From: Mansonella perstans
Lineage: Eukaryota > Nematoda > Chromadorea > Rhabditida > Onchocercidae
Direction of reading: 5' to 3'
Assembly (NCBI GenBank): GCA_037074765.1
Contig: JBAMDO010000119.1
Coordinates: 104,343-168,342 of the forward strand
DNA length: 64,000 nt
A program made the position numbers and the translations under genes. The notes under the pieces are model-generated. The model worked only from the letters and a program-made list of their open reading frames with translations. It searched no databases and was not told the origin of the DNA. Shown piece after piece: positions 55,356-64,000 of the stretch. Each line of letters starts with the position of its first letter. Positions within the stretch are counted from its first letter, which is position 1.

Positions 55356-57748
55356 ATGGTTGAAACAAGAAATCGTCATCGGAATCGAAATCAGCAAGAA
55401 AACCTGTATCCAAGCTTGCCGAAAGGAACCTGTTATGATAGCGACGATGATAATGTGTAAGTTGTTAAATATTTCACATTGTGAACTATTCGAAGTTCCA
55501 AGTTAGCAGCGAATTTCGTTATATTTAATCTATTTAATCTGGAATTGGAATCTGGTTGTTATTAGTTTAATTATGATTTAATCACAGAAGTGTGTTGGCA
55601 AATCTCACTTCATTTGAGGACTTGGTTTAGACGCTGGGTTATTCATCCCTTTTGGCAGTAAAAGGTAGACCGTTTTTCTTTGTTCTAGGTTTTTCCTGAT
55701 ACCGGGCAGTGATGAGTAGTTTCTATAAATGAGCCAAGCGAATCGATGAAGTGTAGAAGCTTGCTCGCTTTCATACAGTATCTTCCATTATTTAGCGAGT
55801 CGCATTTTTAAGCTGTTTCTATTTAGATCTTACGAATCAGATCATTCAGAATATGATGATGCCGCAAGGAGTGCCAATAACCCATTAAATTTGGCAAAAA
55901 TTCAGAATTGGGTCAGAAATAATAAGGCTGGTTCTCTGCTTATGATATTACTGTATCAGAGTTCATTTAACTATAAAGAACATCTCGAATTAGTCAATTT
56001 CAGAGAGTGCCAGAATGACTTAACAAATCAAATTTAGGGCGGAAATTATGTGTAGCAATAAAAACCTGTTGATGATAATGCTTAAAATTTGACCGAGCAT
56101 ACTCTATCATAAGTTATGGATTGTTTGGTTAACTCATTCTTGAAATGCAACTAAGAAAGACTTAATTATATTCGCACAAGATTTAGATTAACTATTTGGC
56201 TTTCAGTTGTGTATTGTTCTTATTTTTGTTGCTATTGTCATTATCTACATCATTCTAAATTGTTCGCACACAAATTCAAACAATGGAAATACTTCACTGA
56301 AAAGGTTGATACTTTTAACTTTTACTTTAGCAAATTTTGACATGTGGTGTACGTAATTTATGCAGTAGTTTGTTGTGTTCCAATAAGGTTTTTTTTTTTT
56401 CTCTAAATATGCATGAAACATTAACTTTATAGCACTTCAATATCTGATGTGTGAAGGATGATATAGTTGAAGTTCCTGTCATTATAAATGCATCCTGTGC
56501 TAGTGAACATTTTTGTGCTGTACAACGATGGACAAATAAACAAAGAATTAGTAATTTTTGTAAAGAAGTGGACTTTATGTAATTGTAGGCACTAATTTAT
56601 TATTTACAGATATAAGCAGCAAATAAATAGTATTCTGAGGAGAAATTTTACTGTCGAGTATGAACATGGCACTAATACGAAAGCAGTACTATGGCTTATT
56701 GGTGAAAAATGGATTTACCAAGTATGTTTTTTTAGATTTCACATCTGATTATCATATGACCGAAGATTTCGCGCTAAAGACTTCGCTTCCAATAACAGCT
56801 GTAGGAATATACTACTTTTCTTTGATTGGAAAAAGTATGTTGTCACTTTTTGGATGCAGCAAATAATTCAAACCTCATTTGCATAAGTGAAAAAGATTTG
56901 AAAGTTGGATCTTTGCTGAAATTCCAGAAAAATGTCGATACATTTGTCATATTAATTGTGGGTGCAAAAGCTGATATGTTAGCAGATGCTCTTGGTGATG
57001 TTTTTTCGAACGTCACTGGAAAGGGAGAAATTGATAGGATATTTTGTGATGAATACAAAGAACGACAGTTATTGGAAAGTGAAGTTGCAAAGTCCTTGTC
57101 GAAATACAGTAAATCAGTAGTTTTACACGGTAAACTTCTGAAAATTTTCCAAGGAAGAAAAAAATATTGAACAGCAGGGAAGTGGGATAAGTGGTATACT
57201 TCTCTCAAGCAAAACACATATTCTAAAAATATCTTCTTTCAAGAAGAAGGATACCATAAGAATAAGAAGATATGGATGCCTTCTTCTTGAAAGATTGCTC
57301 TTCCTTTGGTTTGTAAGCATTCGAAACAAAGGTTTCAGGAATTGACAGATTACGAGGACATGCTGCATTATACTTGCACAGTTTAGCTGATTCTGACCAT
57401 TCACCGTTTCCTTCCGCCCTCATTCTACTGACTATTAACTCATACTTCGGTTCGCATCCATACTGTGAAGATGCTATATCTAGGTCAGAATGAAATACAC
57501 TTTTCTTTTAAAATATTTTCATTTAATTTTTCTTTAAAAGATTTATTTTATGTTTTTGTTCGTAGCTCAGGTGTGACGTTGATGATGTGTTCGAATAAAA
57601 ATTTTTTGCATAATCTTCTTTTGTTTATTTTAAATCAGGGTGTTTCAGTTACTTAATAGATATATGGGACTCAGATTATATCAGTGAAGAACAAATTCGA
57701 CCAATTCTCTCTCGGATATCTTCATTCTTGATATGCTTGGAAGACTGA
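55356..57748 (+). CDS. LAP1/LULL1-like torsin cofactor (single-pass membrane protein)
   Basis: In animals LAP1 and LULL1 (TOR1AIP1/2) sit in the nuclear envelope or ER and switch on torsin ATPases through a luminal AAA-like domain. Exons: 55356-55456, 55827-55911, 56207-56304, 56610-56701, 56860-57129, 57339-57483 and 57649-57748 (TGA). All GT-AG, phases match, 296 residues. The N-terminal 60 or so residues are polar and acidic (YDSDDDN, ESDHSEYDD). One membrane helix follows (WLCIVLIFVAIVIIYIIL, about 62-79). The rest resembles the luminal domain: VDTFVILIVGAK (human PVSLILTAA), SKSVVLHGGIDRL (human AAVVHRFESFP), HAALYLHSLADSDHSPFPSA (human [20 protein letters not shown]), LILLTI (human LVLTVL), and a final EEQIRPILSRISSFL (human LNGLWSRISHLV). 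Topology and domain order agree with the family. The similarity is from memory and moderate, so an alignment is decisive. Confidence 0.62.
57235..57294 (+). repeat. 16-bp inverted repeat in an intron
   Basis: TCTTTCAAGAAGAAGG at 57235-57250 and its exact reverse complement at 57279-57294, with 28 bases between. It lies inside the intron 57130-57338 and could fold as a stem-loop in the pre-mRNA. Confidence 0.9.
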
Positions 57749-59667
57749 AAAATACCAATAGGTTATAAATGAACAGCTGAGTTTTTTGACTTCTGTTCAT
57801 ATATGAAATGGATGAGTTTCTTTTGGTTCATGAATTTTTTTTGGAATGGAAGGATCTAAATACTGGTTTTTATAGTTAATGATCGAGATTTATATAACCT
57901 CTATCCAGACACATATTTAATCATTTTAGAAAAGGCATTATTGCATGTATTTAACCAAGTGTTTTCCATTTCTACACTTACTATTTCATTCACAGTCCAA
58001 AATAAAAAAAACATGACATTCGTTAATATCCTTTTTAGTCAAATTTTCACAGTGTGGAAATTGTTGTAGAAATTAATACCCAATAAAATTCTTCCAGAGA
58101 TACAATTCCTTCTTGAAATTGGTATTAACTTATTGTTATATAAGCTCAGACCAATTTTGTATTGTTTTCTGAAGTTGTCATGTACATATATATATATATA
58201 TGGCGAATAAATTACGCGACTAATACATAATACTGAAACTGTTGACAAGAAATTTAACTCATCCGATTGTTTTTTAAGAAACCATCATAACCATGAGTGG
58301 TGTGGCTTACCTGTGTGACAACAATAAGATCCCGTTGTAGCAGGGATCTGATTCTATTGCTGGACCATAAAACGTGAAATTATGAACTGTATTATCAAGT
58401 TTCTGTCGAATTCATTCTCAGATAGTTATGGCTCTCTGAATAGGAGGTTATATCCACTAATTTCACCGGTTTTGAACAGATTACTCGAGGGAAATGTTGA
58501 AAACTGAATCTGTAAAATAGAAGGTATCACACTGTCACAGGCAAGTCATTATATTTGGTGGGTATGACTAATGTTATTTTAATTTTTAAGGAATTAATTT
58601 CTTGCTTCAAGTTCAAGTGTCTTACTTCAAAGTGGATTGTGTCTAGTTATTTTTTTTTTCTGTGAGATTTTTTTTCGTTGTTCCGAGCACTGCATTGTTT
58701 TATTTCAAATATCTTTGAATTTCTTTGTCTTTACCTAATGGTGATTCCTAAGGATTTGTGCTAAGAGGAAGTAAACGAATAGAGAGATGAGTAAGAGATG
58801 TAATCTGAAGATCAATTTTTTCAACGAAGAGATGATTCTGTGATCACAGGATGCAACCATCCTCACATGTTGCATTAGGCAAGTATATTCTGGCTGGCGT
58901 GCAATATTTCACTCAGCCAAGTAGCCATCTTTCACTCCATCGGCATGATATCTATATTATTATATTGGTACACGGATTCTGTTTTCAACTTGTGAAACAT
59001 TTAGGAGACCGAGGAGGAACAAAGTTCAAAGAGGATCGAGACAGTTCTTTTTTGATCATTGTCAACATCTTGTGAATTGTAAAGAAGTGAATTGAATTAA
59101 TACTTTCTCTTGTATTTTTCACTCATTTAATCTGTGATCGGATATCCATTTCATTTAAACTTTCATATGGACTGTGTCAAGCATGTCTTGATAGTTTAAA
59201 CATACGAGGTGTCTAACCTTTCTCCTACTTTCCGGTAAGCTCCTATTGAATAAATGATTCCATCAAGAGATGGAATTTCCAGAGACGTCTTTACACTAGA
59301 GGCCTCACCGTTCAATCACTGAAAAAATGGAATCAAATCTGTGCGCGTTGCTTTGGAGACAGAACAAGTGGCCGTTTCCTGATACAAGTACTGCAACAAC
59401 ACTTTGAATTATTTGACAAAATGGAGATTTGGATGGATCTCGGCTGGATGTAAAATTAGCTCGCGTGAATCCAGATTTCATTCACGGCAGAAGGTGGGTT
59501 GATGTTCAATACGCGCGTGAAAATTGACTTTCTTGGTTGTGAAGAATGCGAAAATCGACTTTATGGGTTTTTTTTCAAAAGACTTCCTTGTTCAAGAAGG
59601 ACGCGAAAATTTGTTTTCTTGTTTATAGGAAACGTGGAAATCGACTTTCTTGTTTGTGAGGGATGTG
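57749..59667. other. spacer downstream of the torsin-cofactor-like gene
   Basis: No gene recognised. A short TA run (about 58187-58202) and a hairpin GATCCCGTTGTAGCAGGGATC at 58330-58350 are the only small structures. The right end enters the GTGAAAATTGACTTTCTTG repeat. Confidence 0.5.
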
Positions 59668-59690
59668 AAAATTGGCTGAATTTTTTTCGT
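59505..59690 (+). repeat. about 40-bp repeat based on GTGAAAATTGACTTTCTTG
   Basis: Four to five imperfect copies (GTGAAAATTGACTTTCTTGG, GCGAAAATCGACTTTATGG, GTGGAAATCGACTTTCTTGT, GTGAAAATTGGCTGAA). More copies lie inside both arms of the large inverted repeat (about 60020-60115 and 62330-62425). Confidence 0.75.
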
Positions 59691-59819
59691 TTGGGACCCG
59701 TAATAAAAGTGAAAATCGGTCTACACGGGAAGAATTTAAACACTTTTCATGTTTTTCACAAACAAGACCGATTTTCACTTTCATTACGGGTCCCACACGA
59801 AAAAAATTCAGTCAATTTT
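59668..59819 (+). repeat. hairpin element with about 55-bp arms
   Basis: The left arm (59668-59722) contains GGGACCCGTAATAAAAGTG and AAAATCGGTCT. The right arm (59765-59819) contains AGACCGATTTTCACTTTCAT and TACGGGTCCC. Only a few mismatches separate the arms and the loop is about 42 bases. No flanking direct repeat was seen. It touches the left arm of the 0.6-kb inverted repeat. It could be a small foldback element. Confidence 0.85.
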
Positions 59820-59820
59820 T

Positions 59821-60424
59821 AAATTTATAGCTGCATCGGTAGAAACATTCAGCTGCATCATTAGAAGTTAATTGTCAAACAATATTCAATAAAAGCAACC
59901 AGCTTACGTTAATGACTGTAAAGAAATGAAGTCAAAATTAACTGAAATATTCCTTTAAAATAATTTGCATGGAAGGAATTCGTCATGAAAATTTAAATTT
60001 TCCTCTACTAGAATGTGAAAAATGAACTTCTTTTTTGTGAGTAACGTGAAAATTGACTTTCTCGTTTATAAGAAACTGAAAAATTAACTTTCTTGTCGTG
60101 AGAAACGTGAAAACTGGCCAAAATGATTGTAAACAAACTAATTATTCATTTGCAAATAAAATCCATTAACTTCAAAAACAATTTTAAATAATTAAAGTAA
60201 TGAAGAAATCATTAATTTTAGGTGCAATAATACCAATTTTCATTACATTACATCAACAAAGATTGGACAGAGCGCACGATGAATTGATCCTTTCATTTAC
60301 ATTAGCCATAAATGCTATGTTGCTAATTATTATGTCACAAATTGAAATGGTTATCATTTCATATATTCTTTATATTCTTATTGCAGGCACTTTTACTCTT
60401 CTAATGACTGCGGCATGGTAAGGT
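59821..60424 (+). repeat. left arm of a 0.6-kb inverted repeat
   Basis: About 604 bp, present in inverted orientation at 62023-62626 with only scattered differences. The outer border is AAATTTATAGCTGCATCGG; the inner border is GACTGCGGCATGGTAAGGT. It includes the 73-codon frame 60200-60421, whose translation is identical in the other arm. The high identity points to a recent event or to ongoing conversion. Confidence 0.92.
60200..60421 (+). pseudogene. ABCG-like transmembrane fragment (copy 1)
   Basis: A 73-residue frame with a first hydrophobic helix, LHQQRLDRAHDE, then two further helices ending LLMTAAW. The LILGAIIPIFITLHQQRLD pattern resembles the first two membrane helices of ABCG half-transporters (GLIYLQQKLD, then a long hydrophobic helix). 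It lacks all the rest of such a protein. ABCG ATPase remnants nearby support the reading. It could instead be an unrelated small membrane protein carried by the repeat. Confidence 0.35.
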
Positions 60425-60658
60425 GCCCAAATGTTTCATTAATTTAGCACTGACAGATAGAATAATAACATGTTCGGCTTATTTTCAATTGAAAATACTT
60501 GCCCAATTAGGCTTAATAATTTGTGCTAAGCAATATTTTGCTTACCTTCATTAAAATTAATTAATTAAAATCAGTTAATTTAAAAAAAAAAAGTGAAATA
60601 TAGATTTATTGATACTCGTCTCAAATTGATTTATTATCTATTCTGAAATATGTTTTAG

Positions 60659-60777
60659 TTATGGATCAACGATATGCTCGCCCAGATTGGATGATTGCAC
60701 AAGTAATCCCGCTGTCACCATTGGCTGTTCGGCCTGCTGTAGTCACGTTTGGTTCAGCGCATAATCAGGATGACTGA
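60659..60777 (+). pseudogene. stray exon of RNA polymerase II largest subunit (RPB1)
   Basis: Behind an acceptor-like TATGTTTTAG the frame reads [20 protein letters not shown], then [18 protein letters not shown] and stops. RPB1 has [20 protein letters not shown] and RPAVVMFGSARNQDDLTHKL here, a highly conserved part of the clamp. The rest of the 1,800-residue protein is absent, and the reading stops where RPB1 should go on (NQDDLTHKL). It keeps an intron-exon border, so it is a copied piece of genomic DNA rather than a processed mRNA copy. Substitutions such as AQVIPLS at normally conserved sites fit relaxed constraint. Confidence 0.8.
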
Positions 60778-62022
60778 ACGTATAAACTTCCCGACATTGT
60801 ATTAAGTTAAGAAGTTCTCAGTAGAGAAATATATATGTATACGGTAAACGATAAATGAAATGGTTGAAAATACTTTAAAAACTTTATGGACTAAATAATA
60901 ATTAATATTAAATAAAAAATTACTACATCACAATAATAATGCAAATTTTGGTGAAAAAAAAACAACAATAATAATAGTAGCAAAGTACACCAGCAACAAT
61001 GAAAATATTTATGCAATGAAATATCATATAAACAGCATGTAGTACTAAAAATATTTAAATTATTCACTTTGGAAGTGCTTAATGATAAAGTATTGTTATC
61101 ACATGATGATATATTGTCATGCAATGTTACCGCGCTATCGTTGTGTAACATATTTCCAACTAATTATGATTGCAAATATTAGAGCGATAGTACCGAAATA
61201 ACTACCATTTACGAGAAACTGAAAGCAATGAATGCTTTATATCATAAACCATACACTGTTTTAAGACTTATTAATGAACAAGTAAGAAATAAGTTGACAA
61301 GAAATTGAATTAATTGAAGAAATTAAAAAAAATGCAACGTTAGAAGTGAAAAAAAATTATATATACGATAAGCGATGAAGTGAAATGGTTGAATAAACTT
61401 TAATAGCTTTATAGGTTCCACTGTAACAATTAATATTATATAAATGGTTCTTTATATGATGCTCATTTGTTTAAAGAAGCAAATCAGTGATATTCAAGTA
61501 ATTAAATTCACTCTCGATCTTTTACTACTTACATTGCATTATCAACATGTCTACGATAACTTGTTATATACTGTTCAAATACTAACTATTGTAAAAAAGA
61601 AAAACTGTGTTTTATTCTGACCACTCAGTGGCGCAAATTTACGGTTTTGATTTATTCTGCCATTAACTTGCTCAAATAAGTTCACATTTATTAATTTTAG
61701 CTTAAAGTCAAATGTAAATTTTAATCAAATATTTGATCATGTTAGCTAATTTCACTGCACTTAACTATTACCTATTAATTTATCCAATATTAAACTGATT
61801 TACTTGTGTTAAATGGAGCATGAAATAATTTAGATAGGTAAATTGAATTATTTAAAAAATGAAATAATTTCACAAGTGAAAGAGAAAAGTGAGTTGACCT
61901 ATTTTCAAATAGGTAATGCAAAACCATGTTTATCAGCAAACATAAATGTACATAATGTCTCCAGCATAAGTGCTATAAGGGTATTAAATCCAAATACGAA
62001 ACCTTACCATGCCGAATACGAA
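60778..62022. other. rest of the spacer inside the inverted repeat
   Basis: AT-rich, with no coding family. The region around 61980-62040 repeats CAAATACGAAACCTTACCAT and GCCG, so the right arm's inner border (CCTTACCATGCCG) is present as a local tandem copy. Two AAACGATAAATGAAATGGTTGAA-like stretches (about 60845 and 61367) are related. Confidence 0.5.
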
Positions 62023-62626
62023 ACCTTACCATGCCGCAGTCATTAGAAGAGTAAAAGTGCCTGCAATAAGAATATAAAGAATATATGAAATGATAACCAT
62101 TTCAATTTGTGACATAATAATTAGCAACATAGCATTTATGGCTAATGTAAATGAAAGGATCAATTCATCGTGCGCTCTGTCCAATCTTTGTTGATGTAAT
62201 GTAATGAAAATTGGTATTATTGCACCTAAAATTAATGATTTCTTCATTACTTTAATTATTTAAAATTGTTTTTGAAGTTAATGGATTTTATTTGCAAATG
62301 AATAATTAGTTTGTTTACAATCATTTTTGCCAGTTTTCACGTTTCTCACGACAAGAAAGTTAATTTTTCAGTTTCTTATAAACGAGAAAGTCAATTTTCA
62401 CATTACTCACAAAAAAGAAGTTCATTTTTCACATTCTAGTAGAGGAAAATTTAAATTTTCATGACGAATTCCTTCCATGCAAATTATTTTAAGGGAATAT
62501 TTCAATTAATTTTGATTTCATTTCTTTACAGTCATTAACGTAAGCTGGTTGCTTTTATTAAATATTGTTTGGCAATTAACTTCTAATGATGCAGCTGAAT
62601 GTTTCTACCGATGCAGCTATAAATTT
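62023..62626 (-). repeat. right arm of the 0.6-kb inverted repeat
   Basis: Reverse-complement partner of 59821-60424; the two are separated by about 1.6 kb. A few base changes are seen in the outer half (for example GTCAAACAATATTC in the left arm against GCCAAACAATATTT here). Confidence 0.92.
62026..62247 (-). pseudogene. ABCG-like transmembrane fragment (copy 2)
   Basis: Inverted copy of the 60200-60421 frame with the same 73-residue translation. The same caution on identity applies. Confidence 0.35.
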
Positions 62627-62678
62627 ATTAATTTACCACCGGTTGATCCGATTTTTCTAACTTAGGAAAGTTTTTCAG

Positions 62679-63176
62679 TAACTGCAAAGAAAATGAAACG
62701 TTTGTTACTCAGCGATATTACAGAAATTGCTCAACCGGTACAACTAATTGCCCTAATGCGTGCAAGGTTTTAAATTTTTGAACTTTTCCTGGTCAGGAAA
62801 AAGCAAAAAATAAAATGCTTTATATAATGCCACACATCTCTTGACTATTTGTTATTTCTTATTTGAAATAATTTTATGTATTTGCGAAAAAAATAAACAG
62901 AACAAAATAAAGAAAACTTGAAATTTTAAAATGAACTTCATGCAAAAAAAAGGAAATAAATTCGAATGAGAATTTTGAAAGATTTCCACTGTATTTTCTG
63001 TAAAAATTAATTTTTCTTTTTCCAGTTGACTAAATTATGGCTCACTAAAATTTGTTTGTTAGTGGTGCTGGAAAGACAAAATTACTAAATGCTTTGTTAT
63101 AACGAAATATAAAAGGTTTAAAAATTAGCAGTTTTGTAAAAGTAAATGGTGAAATAATTTGTCAAAAAATTGCCAA
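62679..63176 (+). pseudogene. broken ABCG half-transporter, ATPase-domain start
   Basis: Two exon-like pieces. The first, 62679-62766 after TTTTTCAG, reads KRLLLSDITEIAQPVQLIAL then MRA and ends AG/GTTTTA. The second, 63063-63176, continues SGAGKTKLLNALL, stop, RNIKGLKISSFVKVNGEII and ends at AA/GTAAGT. Joined, they follow the ABCG pattern (LLNDVTGIAQPGQLIALMG then ASGAGKTTLLNAL, RNLKGL, VNG). Two disabling changes are plain: the first Gly of the Walker A motif GASGAGKT is Arg, and a TAA interrupts the frame after NALL. No other ATPase exons (Q-loop, signature, Walker B) lie downstream in the window. Confidence 0.75.
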
Positions 63177-63224
63177 GTAAGTTACCATGAAATAAAAAGT
63201 TAAGAAAGTAGAAAAAAATCACTA

Positions 63225-63515
63225 AATTAGTTTAATTAATTTGGGTAATTATATTGAATTAATTTAGGTAATTGTTAGATCCATGTGATTAATTTAGATA
63301 ATTAGCAGATCCATATGATTAATTTACATAACTATGCAATGAAATAAAGTCTTGCTAATTTTTTTGCTTTATTTTTTAATCATGAAAGTAATTTAATTAG
63401 TCTGGATAATTATATTGAATTAATTTAGATAATTATTAGATCCATATGATTAATTTAGATAATTATATGCTAAAATAAAGCCTTACTATTTTTTTTTTGC
63501 TTTTTTATTTGTTCA
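63225..63515 (+). repeat. AT-rich tandem duplication of about 150 bp
   Basis: Two copies contain TGGATAATTATATTGAATTA or a variant, AATTTAGATAATTATTAGAT, CCATATGATTAATTTA and AAATAAAGYCTTRCTA followed by a T run. It lies between the ABCG remnant and the SPOP-like exon. Confidence 0.75.
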
Positions 63516-63582
63516 TTTTTTCGCAATATTTACTATGCTTTGCATATAAGTATCTTAACAAACTAGTATATTAGTGGTAGTC

Positions 63583-63682
63583 GAGCTCAGAATCCATCAG
63601 CATCAGCGAATGGTTCATCACCAACCTCAGCGACACCAACGATGTTCATATGCCGGTCGCTGAAAATTGGTGTCACAGACAG
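63583..63682 (+). CDS. first coding exon of an SPOP/MEL-26-like BTB-MATH adaptor (continues past the window)
   Basis: SPOP-type proteins recruit substrates to CUL3 ubiquitin ligases through a MATH domain. The frame reads SESISISEWFITNLSDTND, then VHMPVAENWCHRQ and meets a GTATGA donor at 63683. The end matches the stretch just before the MATH domain of human SPOP (GPVAESWCYTQ). The next exon, expected to start with a VKVVKFSYMWTINNF-like segment, is not in the last 318 bases, so the intron runs beyond the window. The start may be the ATG at 63650 (MPVAENWC) or further upstream; TAG at about 63580 closes the frame. A lone exon next to gene fragments could also be a stray copy. Confidence 0.5.
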
Positions 63683-64000
63683 GTATGATGACATTTCTAA
63701 CTGCTATGAAGCAAATGGTAATTTCCTATATGTTAGAAGCAAACCAGTCTATAACAATATAACTATTACTAATAAATGTAACAAGACTGTCAAATCTTAC
63801 GCAGTTCAAGGTACCATCTTGTCGGTTATCTGATGATATGACTAATCTTTTTGAGAAACACTGCCTCTCGAATTGTCTTCTCGCAACCAGTACAAAGAAG
63901 TTTCATTTATGTTATTTTTATACTGTAAATTATTCACCTTTTTATGATTAAAGTTCTTTAAGATGATTAAGATGCAATTAAGATTAAGATTGGACTTATT

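Noticed and set aside
56702..56859. Two very short introns (34 and 25 nt) around a 99-nt exon in the torsin-cofactor-like gene
   Set aside because: The phases also fit one 158-nt intron (56702-56859), which is simpler and skips a stretch without homology.
58330..58350. Small hairpin taken for a tRNA or terminator
   Set aside because: Only a 6-bp stem; no tRNA A or B box pattern around it.

Overview
The window looks like AT-rich nuclear DNA from a nematode. No feature points to bacterial, organellar or viral DNA. Reasons: genes are split into many short GT-AG exons; several starts sit directly behind a pyrimidine-rich AG, as expected for spliced-leader trans-splicing; the polyubiquitin carries Ala at position 19, as C. 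elegans ubiquitin does; a short TTAGGC array (the nematode telomere unit) lies in an intron; and the recognisable proteins are animal families. A parasitic clade III (spirurid) worm is my guess and is not proven.

Layout, left to right. Plus strand, 0.8-17.7 kb: a SKA1 kinetochore protein, then ZNHIT1 (SWR1/SRCAP chromatin subunit) head to tail about 1.5 kb downstream, an isolated LYR-like fragment, then a FAM43-family PID protein with eight recognised exons. Minus strand, 21.6-27.3 kb: an eleven-exon YAP/Yorkie coactivator of the Hippo pathway. From 27.3 to 34.8 kb there is a mostly gene-free stretch with CAG and TG microsatellites. Minus strand, 34.8-39.1 kb: a ten-exon acyl-CoA ligase most like bacterial malonyl-CoA synthetase (MatB). 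Plus strand, 41.1-41.9 kb: a JTB-family membrane protein. Plus strand, 45.2-47.0 kb: a four-unit polyubiquitin gene with a dead fifth ubiquitin exon in its last intron. Minus strand, 50.6-51.8 kb: an acyl-CoA-binding protein whose first intron has lost its GT donor. Plus strand, 55.4-57.7 kb: a seven-exon single-pass membrane protein resembling LAP1/LULL1 torsin cofactors. From 59.5 kb on there is a rearranged area: a 0.6-kb inverted repeat around a stray RNA polymerase II exon, broken ABCG transporter pieces, and the first exon of an SPOP/MEL-26-like protein that runs off the window.

The genes do not form a pathway. They are ordinary housekeeping and signalling genes in a repeat-rich setting. 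The most striking genome-level feature is the abundance of local tandem duplications (about 20-110 bp units) in introns and spacers. In at least three cases these copied an exon's own splice junction.

I found no new defence or mobile system. The best leads are the bacterial-type MatB gene, the dead ubiquitin exon, the broken donor in the ACBP gene, the torsin-cofactor-like gene and the inverted repeat full of gene fragments. Exon joins were derived by eye from splice consensus, phase and remembered family similarity; no alignment was run.
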